From positions 1 through 64,000 of the forward strand of contig CBDFNQ010000024.1 in NCBI GenBank assembly GCA_965250225.1: a stretch of DNA of 64,000 nucleotides. Reading direction: 5' to 3'. The first letter of the stretch is position 1. Every line of letters starts with the position of its first letter. The notes beneath the pieces are model-generated. The model did no database searches, was not told where the DNA came from, and saw only the letters and a list, made by a program, of their open reading frames with translations. The translations under genes and the position numbers were made by a program. Of the stretch, positions 55,401-64,000 are shown piece after piece. This DNA comes from CBDEUK01 sp965250225 (lineage in GTDB: Bacteria > Pseudomonadota > Gammaproteobacteria > Eutrophobiales > Eutrophobiaceae).

Positions 55401-57755
55401 TTAACCGTTCACTTGTAATTTGTAGCTTTCACTCATCACATCAACGGGCAAGGTGAAATAAAATCGTGTCCCCTGTCCATATTCCGACTCCAGCCAGATC
55501 CGACCATGGTGGCTTTCGACTATTTTTTTACAGATGGCAAGACCAATTCCTGTCCCCTGATATTCACTTTTACCGTGCAAACGTTGAAAGATAACAAATA
55601 TTTTTTCAAAATACTCAGATTCAATACCGATACCATTATCTCCAATACAAAATTGCCACTGTTTCCCTTTTTGTTCCACAGAGACATGCACCTTGTTTAA
55701 TTTTTCTGGATCTCTGTATTTCACAGCATTGCCAATTACATTCTGGAACAACAGGCGTAATTGTCCGGCATCCCCATCAACTACGGGTAATTCATCACTT
55801 GTCACAACCGTACCTGTTTCATCAATCGCCACTATTAAGTTTTCAACAGCATAGTCAAAGATATTATTGATATCCACTGAACTGAATTCCTCTGACTGAG
55901 TACTTAATCGTGAAAATTTCAACAGATCCTGAATCAATGTCTGCATGCGCTTGGCACCATCGACTATGTATTCGATAAATTCATCTGCATCATCATCCAG
56001 TTTATCTTTATAACGACTCGCTAGCAGTTGTGCATAACTGGAGACCATACGCAGGGGCTCCTGTAAATCATGGGAAGCAACATAAGCGAATTGCTCAAGT
56101 TCCTTGTTTGTCTTCATTAGTTCATGAGTTTGCTGCTGTAAGGACTCCTCCAGTATTTTCATTGACGTGATGTCCTGCATAATTTGTACAACAGCTGTTT
56201 TGCTACCATTAGTGTCATAAACTGGCCCTGCATCAATAGCAAGATAGCGAGGTTCGTTTTTATTGGGCATATCGACCCAGTTTTGCACGCTGTAACCACC
56301 AGGCATGAGGGTCTCTCCCAGTTCAACCGGATACAGCTCAGAAATTTTTTCAAAATTACTGTCAATGACCAGATCCGCCAGTAAAGGACGTTTCTCCTTA
56401 TATATAGCCTTTGAATGTTGATCTGTTCCGAGGAGATCTTTAGCTTTAATGCCTGTCATGTTTTCACAGGCTATGTTCCAGATCGTGACCTTGTGATCCA
56501 GATCAATCACAAAAGCAGGCACACTCAGGTTTCCAATCATATTTCCATAGTATTCTTTTTGGTTTTTATTTAATAATTCTGATTGTGCCAGGGCATCGAC
56601 ATGCTTTTGTATTTCAATGTCTGCCTGTTTTTTTTCTGTAAAATCGATACAGGTACCGATATAGCCTCTAAATTTTTCTTTATCGTCGAACCTTGGTTTA
56701 CCTAGTTCAGAGATCCACCGATAATCTCCCGATGCATTCTTCATGCGATATTCATGATGAAATTTTTCATGGAGATTGAATGCCTGATTGTAGACTAACA
56801 GGATTGATTCACGATCATCTGGATGAATATTCTTTTCATTCCACTTAAGTGAAATCTCATCCTCCATTGATGTATTGAAATATTCTAACCAAGTATTATT
56901 AAACAACACGACTTTTCCATGCTCATCTGTCATCCACATCATGACAGGTGCATCATCAAGAAATGTTTGTACCTCCTGCTCACTTAATATCAACTGATCC
57001 TGTAATTCATGTAAATCAGAAAATGTTTTCTGAAGATCTTTATCGAGTTCTATGAACTCGTTATTAGGTAGTTTTTTAACAGGTTTATATTCGCCTTCCG
57101 AAAATGTTTTTTGAATTGAAGAAAGTAACTGCGTTATAGGTTCCACTACTTTTTGATTTAAAACAAAATAAATCGACAGAGTTGTAAAAAATAAAATGAT
57201 CAAACTCATTAGATGAATAAACAGATCAAATTTATGTATATCGTTATAAGCCTTGGTAACATTAAGCACTACCATGACCAGTGTTCTTCCTTCTTTTATA
57301 TTAAATACACCACCCGATAACGGTAAAACCTGTATTAATCTGGTTGATTCATTTTCCTCCAGGAAAAGGCTGTGCGAAACTGTTGAATGTCTTGCTTTCT
57401 GAACAGTCTCTTTTAAACCACGGAACTGCTCAATATCAAATAGCTGACTAACCCGTTGCCTGTTTGAATGCGCAATAATTCTGTTATCATTGCCAACAAT
57501 GGCCAGTGTTTCAATTGTCGGATCTGTTGCTAGATTTTGTAAAATACGGTTTAAAGCATTGATATTCTGGGACTCGTATACGGTTTCCAATGAATACTCC
57601 AGATGTTCTGTAATGATTTCTCCGCGCTTCTTTATTTCTTTAAAAAGTAAGGCATCAGCCTGGTACTGCAGGATTATTCCCGATATAGCAAATGCAACCC
57701 CCAATACCAATACAAGAGTGGTAATGATCTGGGTTGCAAGCTTATGGCTTTTCAT
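55401..57755 (-). CDS. Transmembrane sensor histidine kinase with two PAS domains
   Basis: 784 residues. Two membrane helices (about 10-30 and 178-200) enclose a periplasmic sensor of about 145 residues; then a HAMP-like/coiled-coil part (about 200-265), PAS 1 with PAC (about 270-385; VMMWMTDEHGKVVLFNNTW), PAS 2 (about 405-530; FVIDLDHKVTIWN), HisKA (about 550-620; phospho-acceptor His in ASHDLQEPLR) and HATPase (about 660-775; NAVKYRD, DNGIGI, GTGIGLAI). It starts 26 bases after the solute-binding lipoprotein gene, suggesting that the latter presents ligand to its periplasmic domain. Confidence 0.93.
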   Translation of the reverse strand: MKSHKLATQIITTLVLVLGVAFAISGIILQYQADALLFKEIKKRGEIITEHLEYSLETVYESQNINALNRILQNLATDPTIETLAIVGNDNRIIAHSNRQRVSQLFDIEQFRGLKETVQKARHSTVSHSLFLEENESTRLIQVLPLSGGVFNIKEGRTLVMVVLNVTKAYNDIHKFDLFIHLMSLIILFFTTLSIYFVLNQKVVEPITQLLSSIQKTFSEGEYKPVKKLPNNEFIELDKDLQKTFSDLHELQDQLILSEQEVQTFLDDAPVMMWMTDEHGKVVLFNNTWLEYFNTSMEDEISLKWNEKNIHPDDRESILLVYNQAFNLHEKFHHEYRMKNASGDYRWISELGKPRFDDKEKFRGYIGTCIDFTEKKQADIEIQKHVDALAQSELLNKNQKEYYGNMIGNLSVPAFVIDLDHKVTIWNIACENMTGIKAKDLLGTDQHSKAIYKEKRPLLADLVIDSNFEKISELYPVELGETLMPGGYSVQNWVDMPNKNEPRYLAIDAGPVYDTNGSKTAVVQIMQDITSMKILEESLQQQTHELMKTNKELEQFAYVASHDLQEPLRMVSSYAQLLASRYKDKLDDDADEFIEYIVDGAKRMQTLIQDLLKFSRLSTQSEEFSSVDINNIFDYAVENLIVAIDETGTVVTSDELPVVDGDAGQLRLLFQNVIGNAVKYRDPEKLNKVHVSVEQKGKQWQFCIGDNGIGIESEYFEKIFVIFQRLHGKSEYQGTGIGLAICKKIVESHHGRIWLESEYGQGTRFYFTLPVDVMSESYKLQVNG

Positions 57756-57781
57756 AAAAGTAATAATGATATTTAAATTAG

Positions 57782-58786
57782 CTAATTCACTTCTTTACGT
57801 TTCTGCTCAATAGCAGACAGGATAAACGAAGCATCGATATTTAACCTGGCACTTTCAGGATTAGAATGTCCTGAATCTGTTAAATATTTTAGATAGCGCG
57901 AATTTGAACTCTCCAGAAAATTACCTTGCCCAAACATTTTAAGATTCAATTCAGTATCGCCTTTTTTTAAACCGGAATAATCATCAGCAAATTCCTCACC
58001 AGTCTGGCCGATGAATGAACCTACAACAAAAAACACCTGCTCGGGTGTTTCATCAACAGCTTGCATAATATCAAACCAGGCCAGAAGAAAATTCTTCAAA
58101 TCATCCGGGCGCCTCGTAATAACTTGTTGACTCACTGCCATAATATCAATCACTAGACTGTCAACTTCATTTGTTCTAAATACCACATTTCCATTAACTG
58201 CTGTTGCGGCCCCACTTAATTGTGGTTCCCACAATACAGCTGCGTCTAGTTCCTTGTTTATGAATTTTTTATACGCCACATCATTAGAAACATCAATGAC
58301 TTCGACATCGGACAGATTTAAACCGTGTAATTCCAGCGCTTCAAATAAAATTAAATGATTAATTGTGAAACTTTTTGCTCCTACACGTTTACCTTGCAGA
58401 CTTTTCATGTCCGTTATTCCAGAACTAGAAACAACACCATCAGAACCATGAGATATATTAGTCACTAATATGATCTGCACTGGATCTGTTTCAGACTCTA
58501 AAACCAATAAATCTGACGCCGATATCAACCCCCCATCCAGTCGGCCACGTGTCAAAGCCCTACTCACATCAAACTGGGATTCAAATTTAATTAACTCAAC
58601 ATCAACATCTCGCTCTTTAAATAATCCAGCTTCTTGTGCGTAACTGACAATATCAAAACCCGGCCATGGGGCGTATCCAACTCGTAATGGTGCATTATTA
58701 GAATTATCTTCTGAACATGATGAGGTCAACACGGTCAGAGAAATAATGATTACTTGGCTAAGCCTGTTTATAGAAAATTTTGTCAT
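57782..58786 (-). CDS. Orphan solute-binding lipoprotein, NMT1/SsuA-like
   Basis: 334 residues: a type II-like signal with Cys in VLTSSCSE (about residue 24), then a type II periplasmic binding fold as in the NMT1/THI5 and nitrate/sulphonate/taurine families (LRVGYAPWPGFDIVSYAQEA, LQGKRVGAKSF, AAVLWEPQLSGA). No permease or ATPase gene is near. It is directly upstream of a kinase with a periplasmic domain, so it may act in sensing rather than transport. Ligand unknown. Confidence 0.88.
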   Translation of the reverse strand: MTKFSINRLSQVIIISLTVLTSSCSEDNSNNAPLRVGYAPWPGFDIVSYAQEAGLFKERDVDVELIKFESQFDVSRALTRGRLDGGLISASDLLVLESETDPVQIILVTNISHGSDGVVSSSGITDMKSLQGKRVGAKSFTINHLILFEALELHGLNLSDVEVIDVSNDVAYKKFINKELDAAVLWEPQLSGAATAVNGNVVFRTNEVDSLVIDIMAVSQQVITRRPDDLKNFLLAWFDIMQAVDETPEQVFFVVGSFIGQTGEEFADDYSGLKKGDTELNLKMFGQGNFLESSNSRYLKYLTDSGHSNPESARLNIDASFILSAIEQKRKEVN

Positions 58787-58922
58787 GAAAGTGATCCTTT
58801 AAATATCAACTCATTTACGTAAATATTATCTTGTTTAATTTACGCAGCTTGAATAGTTATTACGCATACGCCTTTTTTCTTTATCCTTGTTAAAATACGT
58901 TTTTCATCTGGAGAAGCCTTAT

Positions 58923-60182
58923 TCAATTCACAGCCTCCTTCATCAAAACAACTCCGTCATCTTCAGCATTTATTTCTGTCGCAGCATTGGCTAATGTGAA
59001 ATAAAAAGTACTGCCCTTTCCTGATGTTGATTCGATCCAGATACGCCCTCCATGGCGTGCAACTATTTTTTTGCATATTGCCAGGCCAATGCCGGTTCCA
59101 GAATATTGATCCCGGGTATGCAAGCGCTGGAACACATCAAAAATTCGACTGTAGAATTGTGGATCAATGCCAATACCATTATCAGCAATTGAAAATTGCC
59201 AGTGATCACCATCCTGTTTTACTAATATATCAACTTCTACCAGTTTGTCTTTTTCTCGATACTTAATGGCATTAGCAATCAGGTTCTGGAATAATTGCCT
59301 CAACTGTGATACATCACCTGAGACCACTGGCAAGGTGCTCTTCCGTATCGTGGCATCACATTCATCTATCGACAGCTTTAACATATTGATAACATCATCG
59401 TAAATTGAATTACAATCGACAGGTATTAATGTATTCCCTTGCGTGCTAACCCGAGAATATTCAAGCAGATCTTTGATCAACCTCTGCATTCGCTGGGTAC
59501 CATCTTTCGCGAACTCGATAAATTCACGTGCCTGATCGTCCAGTTTATCCTCATACCGATTTGCCAATAAACCGGTGTAACTTGAGACCATGCGCAAGGG
59601 TTCCTGTAAATCATGTGAAGCGACATAAGCAAATTTTTCTAATTCTTCATTGGATCGAACAAGCTCACTGGAATATTGTTTTAGTTTTGATTCATTTTTC
59701 TTTTGTAATTTAATTGATTCCTGTAAATCGAGTTTCTGTTTACGCAACAGTTGTTCTCTCTTAACCGAAGCTGAAACATCGTTTATTTGCAAAAAACAAT
59801 GTCTCATTTTTGAATTGATGCGTATCGGTTTAACAATAATAGAGTGGTCAATACGATTATTTTCCCTGCGATCATTGTCACTTGCATAGAGTGGGATTGG
59901 AGCCTTATGTATGGACTGAGAGATGATGGAAGCAGCACCCTGTCTGATGGCCTGCGTTATCGCCTGTTCAACTCGGCTGTTGATCAGCTCTGGAAAAACA
60001 TCGCCCAGTTTACGACCTAATACCTCTTCTGCAGAAAGACCTGTGTATTTTTGCATCCAGTTATTCCACAGCTCAATATCTCCTTGCGGATCAAAAATAA
60101 CCAGACCATTATCTGAAATATCAAATACACTGTTTAACAGGTCGTTTTTTTCTGTCGACATTTCAGCCATCATTACTGCCAT
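58923..60182 (-). CDS. Cytoplasmic PAS histidine kinase
   Basis: 419 residues without membrane helices: an N-terminal PAS domain (about 15-130; NGLVIFDPQGDIELWNNWMQ), a coiled coil (about 135-175), HisKA (about 185-250; His in ASHDLQEPLRMVSSY) and HATPase (about 290-400; NAIKYREK, DNGIGID, GTGIGLAI). The kinase core is very similar to that of the 784-residue kinase in the same cassette. Alternative starts lie within the first six codons. It follows the CheC-like gene after 46 bases. Confidence 0.92.
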   Translation of the reverse strand: MAVMMAEMSTEKNDLLNSVFDISDNGLVIFDPQGDIELWNNWMQKYTGLSAEEVLGRKLGDVFPELINSRVEQAITQAIRQGAASIISQSIHKAPIPLYASDNDRRENNRIDHSIIVKPIRINSKMRHCFLQINDVSASVKREQLLRKQKLDLQESIKLQKKNESKLKQYSSELVRSNEELEKFAYVASHDLQEPLRMVSSYTGLLANRYEDKLDDQAREFIEFAKDGTQRMQRLIKDLLEYSRVSTQGNTLIPVDCNSIYDDVINMLKLSIDECDATIRKSTLPVVSGDVSQLRQLFQNLIANAIKYREKDKLVEVDILVKQDGDHWQFSIADNGIGIDPQFYSRIFDVFQRLHTRDQYSGTGIGLAICKKIVARHGGRIWIESTSGKGSTFYFTLANAATEINAEDDGVVLMKEAVN

Positions 60183-60228
60183 GATCGATAATGAAACATT
60201 CGCTGCAGTTTATTAAAACTATGCAGAT

Positions 60229-60846
60229 CTATGCGCTGCCTTCGAGTTGAAAATGTTTTTGTAATTCCTTATGGAAATTCTCAATAGAATGAGTCCCCAT
60301 GAGGAATGTCACATAGCCGTTAATATCTTTATCACGTATAGAAAAATTCATGTGTAATACCATCACTATACTTTCGCCACTATCCTCGCCATCATCCAGG
60401 ATGTCATTAACGGTACCTTTGACCATTACCGGTATTTCACTTTCGATTTCCTCTTGCATCATGTCGGCAAGACTGGCAAGACAACCGGTCAAAATAATAT
60501 TTCCTACTTCTGACAAGGCTTCCTGTTCCATCTGACTTAATAATTCTTTCGGTACCGAATCATCCAATACCAATTGCACCAACTCTAAATTTTTTTCTTC
60601 AGGAAGCAGCAACATTGCATCACCGGAGATGGGGCCAGTAAATTTCTCACTAACACCGGCAATAAATCCATCTTGCCCATTGTTGATCACTTCACATGCC
60701 TTATTTTTACTGACAAATTCCACCGTTGGTGCTGATAATTGCACCTCATGATTCACCATCTTGCTTAATGAATTGCCAGCATGTCCCATGCCAATATTGA
60801 ACGCCTCAGTAATGGCGTCTTTTTCCAAATCGGTAAATTCAAGCAT
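60229..60846 (-). CDS. CheC-like CheY-P phosphatase
   Basis: 205 residues. Two copies of the CheC active-site pattern D/E-x3-E-x2-N are seen: DAITEAFNIG near the N-terminus and EALSEVGNII near the middle, each followed by a Pro about 22 residues on. CheC/CheX proteins dephosphorylate CheY-type regulators. The start is taken at ATG 60846 (MLEFTDLEKD), which overlaps the end of the regulator gene by eight bases; the longer frame is less plausible. The pairing with a CheY-like gene in one transcript fits the function. Confidence 0.9.
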   Translation of the reverse strand: MLEFTDLEKDAITEAFNIGMGHAGNSLSKMVNHEVQLSAPTVEFVSKNKACEVINNGQDGFIAGVSEKFTGPISGDAMLLLPEEKNLELVQLVLDDSVPKELLSQMEQEALSEVGNIILTGCLASLADMMQEEIESEIPVMVKGTVNDILDDGEDSGESIVMVLHMNFSIRDKDINGYVTFLMGTHSIENFHKELQKHFQLEGSA

Positions 60847-61208
60847 TAGCACTCTCCATTTGAAAAAAACGCATGATCTCATCTTCTGTTATCGGTTTGC
60901 CAATAAATTCTGCTCCTACTTCCTCTGCCCGCTTTCGTACAGCATCTTGTACATTCGCAGTCACCATAGCGATGTTTGCCAGGGGAAATTTTTTCCTGAG
61001 TTTGACAGCCAGATCAGAACCATTCATGCCCGGGCATGTTGACATCAATCGTCATCATATCGATGGTATTTGTCTCGGCCAAACCCAAGGCTGTATCACC
61101 ATCAACCGCTTCAACTACATCCCAATCAGGAAAATTTGTCTTGATGATAGTGTTGATCATCATTCTCGATAATTTACTGTCATCCACTACTAATACTGTT
61201 TTGCTCAT
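60839..61208 (-). pseudogene. CheY-like single-domain response regulator, one frameshift
   Basis: The first frame runs from ATG 61208 (MSKTVLVVDDSKLSRMM..) to DVNMPG, then the frame changes and continues with MNGSDLAVKLRKKF..FIGKPITEDEIMRF to the stop at 60839, together about 122 residues. All receiver residues (DD, Asp in MMTIDVNMPG, Lys in GKP) are present. The break is one extra base inside the perfect palindrome CATGCCCGGGCATG (61026-61039). A GGAGGG ribosome site precedes the ATG. If the extra base is a sequencing error, this is an intact regulator. Confidence 0.85.
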
Positions 61209-61296
61209 TTCACCCTCCAGTCATTTTCTTAAATCCAGACAAGACTATTAAGGATTGTCTGCAAGATTCCTAAAAAAATAGGAGTCCCAGCAAGTT

Positions 61297-61313
61297 AGCG
61301 ACAAAGCTGCCAA
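61297..61313 (-). promoter_or_regulatory. Possible sigma-54-type promoter of the signalling cassette
   Basis: The minus strand reads TTGGCAGCTTTGTCGCT, with GG and GC ten bases apart as in -24/-12 promoters, about 90 bases before the CheY-like start. It departs from the TGGCAC-N5-TTGC consensus at several positions, so it is only a candidate. Confidence 0.2.
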
Positions 61314-61414
61314 TTTCTTGACAAAAATTATCCTTAATTTTTAAGCTCTGCAAAGACAAAGCCAGATTGGATGGATGGGAAAACAGAATATAAATATTCT
61401 TTAAAAACAGAGAT

Positions 61415-63148
61415 TTAAATTGTTATGGGTGTGATATGCTCGATCATGAGCTGCAACTGTTTCTGTCCACGATACTCATTTATATCCAGCCGATAGACAG
61501 CGTGAACACGTTCAACTTGTTGAGGCCAGGATTCGTCCGTCGTATTAAAGGCTATTGCATTAATGCTTTTTGCATTTTTATCATGCTTTAAGTCGAGTTT
61601 TAAATGATTGTCACCAACAATTCTCTTCTTTAGTACTTGAAACTCACCATCAAAACAGGGTTCGGGAAATGATTGTCCCCAGGGACCAGCATTGTCCAGC
61701 AAATATGCCATCTGCATAGATAACTCATCTGCCTGTAATTCTCCATCAGACATAACTTCACCATTTAATTGCTCCTTACAAAGAATTTTTTTTACTTCCT
61801 GATCGAACAATTCAGCAAACTGATCAAAGTGCGTCAATGACATCGTTAAACCAGCAGCCATGGCATGACCACCAAATTTATGAATCAGACCGGGATTCTG
61901 AGCAACAATGGCTTCGAGAACATCTTTGATATGCAGCCCGGAAACGGAACGAGCCGATCCTTTAATGTTATTGTCTTTATCAGGGGCAAAGGCTATCACT
62001 GGACGATGGAACTGTTCTTTGACCTTTGAAGCAAGAATACCGACAACACCCTGATGCCATTGTTCGTTATAAAGACATATGCCATAGCATTCAGTGTTTT
62101 CTCTATTCGCCAGAATCAGGTTTAAATCTTCTAGTGCCTGTCCCTGCATTTCACTCTGAATGCGTCGACGTTCCTGATTGAGTTCATCCAACTCTTCGGC
62201 CATTTGCATCGCCAGGTTTTCGTCATCACACAGTAAACATTCGATCCCAAGTGACATATCCGTTAAACGGCCTGCGGCATTTAACCTGGGGACCAATGGC
62301 AAAGCCTAAATCCGCTGCCTTGAGATTATTCATCGAACGATTGGCTAGTTGTATCAATGCTTTTATGCCCTCACAACAATATCCCTTTCGTATTCTGGAC
62401 AAACCTTGTGAGATCATGACCCGATTATTAAAATCCAGCGGTACAACGTCTGCTACTGTTCCTAATGCAACCAGATCCAACAGAGTCGCTAAATTCGGTT
62501 CTTCGATAGCCTGTTCTTCAAACCAGTTTATATCTCTTAGATGCGCTCGCAGGGCAATCAATAGATTGAACATCACACCCACACCCGCCAGGTACTTGCT
62601 TGGGTATTCATCACCCATCTGATTTGGATTAAGGATGACATCAGCATCCGGCAGCTCCTGACCGGGAAGATGATGGTCGGTGATTAAAACATCAATGCCT
62701 AATCGCTTTGCTTCTTTAACACCATCAACACTGGAAATTCCATTGTCCACAGTGATGATCAAATCGGGTTCCAAATCTGCAGCTAGTTGAACGATATCTG
62801 GTGTCAGGCCATAACCATAATCAAAACGATTAGGAACAATGTATTCAACGTGTCTGGCACCAAGACTACTTAAGCCACGAATACCCACAGCGCAACTGGT
62901 CGCGCCATCGGCATCGAAATCTGCCACGATCAACATGCGTTTATCATGCTTTATAGCATCCGTTATTAATCCAACGGCAGCATCAATGTTTTTAAGTTTG
63001 AATAAGGTAAAAGATTTTTCAGTGAATAATCCATTGCCTCGGGAGAAGTGACATCACGTGCAAGCAGAACACGTTCAAGAACAGGATGAAGGGAACCATT
63101 GAAACCACTCTGTGTAGAAATGGTTCGTTGTTTAATGAGTGTTTCCAT
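61415..63148 (-). pseudogene. recJ: Single-stranded-DNA exonuclease RecJ, two frameshifts
   Basis: 5'-3' exonuclease of recombination and mismatch repair. Three frames join into about 577 residues: METLIKQRTI to YSNLK, then NIDAAVG through VADFDADGATS, TDHHLPG and LGFAIGP, then RLNAAGRLTD to the C-terminal OB-fold end. The DHH-family motifs (DFDADGA, TVDNGISS, TDHHLPG, GGHAMAAG) are all present. The breaks are a missing A in a short A-run (complement of 62989-62993) and an extra C (complement of G4 at 62288-62291). For such a housekeeping gene, sequence error is the simpler reading. It starts 12 bases after the RpfE-like gene. Confidence 0.88.
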
Positions 63149-63159
63149 CCGAAGTGTGT

Positions 63160-64000
63160 TTAGTTAAAAAATGATTTGATAGATTTTCGTCCTTTCCAGA
63201 ATCGCAAAAGCACCGATCGTTTTATACTTAATCGATAACCCTCTGTAATAATTTCCAGATTGTCGATAGTGCCATTTATTAAAAATAATAACATCGGATT
63301 TAACCACTGGCTTTCGAGTAAATGTACTGATTCCAACCATCCGAAAGGTTCATCGTATTGAACTGCTTGCAGGGCACCCGGTAAAATGAATAAATTCTCA
63401 CCCCCCAGTTCATCTTCAAAAGATCCTACCCTGGATTCTTCAAGCATTGCATTCTCAGTAGAAGACAACATGCACAAACCTTTTACTATCGAGTCATCGC
63501 AGTAGACCTTCGACCAGTATCTTTCATAACTGTTTGGTAATTCACCTACCCCCCAAAACCAAAGACTATTGATAACAGGCTCTCCTTTTGCATTACGCTG
63601 CTCATTGATTGAACAATCATGCAACATCATTTGAATTTCGTTTAACAAGCTCAACCATTGTGCTTTGTGCTCACCTTGTAACATATAATCTGAAACATCC
63701 TGACCTGCTACTTCATAGATAGAACTGGTTTTTATGTTTGGTATGTTCGGTAATTGTAAATACCACCGATCAGCAACAGGCACTTCCAGGGTGCAATTTA
63801 ATTCTATGAATTTATCTCTGAGAAGAGCTGCCAGGGCCAGAGCATCATGCTGGTTCAAGGAAAATTGACGGCTATCCATCAGAATTAAACCGTTTGCTGT
63901 TGGTTTAAGATGAATTGGATCAACACGCATCCATACACCTTGTGGGCGTGATGCCTCATCTACCAAACGACTTAAAGCAGCATAGGGAATGTCCGCATCC
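63160..64000 (-). CDS. RpfE-like protein (5' end outside window)
   Basis: At least 279 residues; the frame is open to the right edge of the window. It carries signatures of the RpfE-type family found beside recJ in Xanthomonas and other gammaproteobacteria: GVWMRVDPIHLKP, a following helix QHDALALAALL, and NSLWFWGVGELP. Some family members are annotated as cofactor-independent phosphoglycerate-mutase-like, but the function is not established. No membrane segment is seen. Confidence 0.8.
   Translation of the reverse strand, partial: DADIPYAALSRLVDEASRPQGVWMRVDPIHLKPTANGLILMDSRQFSLNQHDALALAALLRDKFIELNCTLEVPVADRWYLQLPNIPNIKTSSIYEVAGQDVSDYMLQGEHKAQWLSLLNEIQMMLHDCSINEQRNAKGEPVINSLWFWGVGELPNSYERYWSKVYCDDSIVKGLCMLSSTENAMLEESRVGSFEDELGGENLFILPGALQAVQYDEPFGWLESVHLLESQWLNPMLLFLINGTIDNLEIITEGYRLSIKRSVLLRFWKGRKSIKSFFN

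Noticed and set aside
1..64000. CRISPR arrays, transposase genes, rRNA and known riboswitches
   Set aside because: None was recognised on reading both strands; the only regular arrays are the heptamer repeat, the aceF and hvfA internal repeats and the tRNA duplication.

Overview
This window looks like a chromosomal segment of an AT-leaning gammaproteobacterium. The evidence is the gene repertoire: ClpA, an ArgA/ArgE/ArgG arginine route, AceE/AceF pyruvate dehydrogenase, a RecJ/PrfB/LysS neighbourhood like that of E. coli, an RpfE-like protein beside RecJ, and several RR-GGDEF-EAL proteins. I cannot name the genus. The short-chain metabolic genes and the Phenol_MetA_deg-like barrel next to an AlkK-like acyl-CoA ligase would suit an environmental or marine organism.

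Layout. 0-5 kb: 3' part of clpA, then a convergent two-gene operon for a VWA surface protein and a membrane-anchored acidic coiled-coil protein. 5.07-5.82 kb: a perfect tandem duplication (period 376 bp), each copy carrying a tRNA-Glu(CTC), ending in the middle of a truncated SRAP (YedK-type) gene. 5.8-10.4 kb: an AT-rich accessory island of unrecognised membrane proteins, a lipoprotein, a small basic protein and an endolysin-like M15 peptidase, with decayed genes inside and at its right edge. 10.4-20.4 kb: a Gly/Tyr/His-rich exported protein, a YbiI-like zinc finger, a PuuB-like oxidase, an HDOD protein, argE-argA, ilvD and an AlkK-like ligase. 20.4-23.6 kb: an etfB remnant, an AraC regulator, a frameshifted outer-membrane barrel and another broken gene. 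23.6-30.6 kb: envelope and housekeeping genes (SLT transglycosylase, PgpA, DUF423, DUF1232, HpaI-type aldolase, DacB, ArsC) and a twice-frameshifted M17 aminopeptidase. 30.8-35.6 kb: aceE (frameshift at an A9 run), aceF (TTG start, nearly identical tandem lipoyl units) and a decayed Nudix gene where lpd might be expected. 35.7-41.6 kb: a stand-alone BLUF photoreceptor, an exported protein, an alpha/beta hydrolase, argG and a membrane PAS-GGDEF-EAL protein. 41.6-47.5 kb: DoxX, a glutamate-synthase-like protein, an aldehyde dehydrogenase and an hvfABC-type RiPP operon. 47.8-50.6 kb: lysS and prfB separated by an 18-unit heptamer array that begins at the prfB stop codon. 50.7-61.2 kb: a nine-gene signalling cassette, all on the minus strand. 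61.4-64 kb: recJ (two frameshifts) and an RpfE-like gene cut by the window edge.

Two systems stand out. The first is the hvfABC operon: a Cys-poor exported precursor with six EGxCG motifs, its DUF692 multinuclear-iron oxidase and its DUF2063 partner, predicted to make a copper-binding modified peptide. The second is the signalling cassette lodged between recJ and prfB, which are adjacent in E. coli: a CheY-like regulator, a CheC-like phosphatase, two related histidine kinases, a solute-binding lipoprotein without a transporter, two duplicated single-domain regulators and two duplicated RR-GGDEF-EAL enzymes. Together they look like a ligand-sensing phosphorelay that sets c-di-GMP.

A caution applies throughout. 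Several housekeeping genes (aceE, recJ, the M17 aminopeptidase, a CheY-like gene, the barrel gene) are interrupted by single-base indels, mostly in homopolymers, which may be sequence errors. The SRAP, etfB, Nudix and 8.1-kb remnants carry deeper damage and look like true gene decay. The prfB interruption is the classical programmed frameshift.
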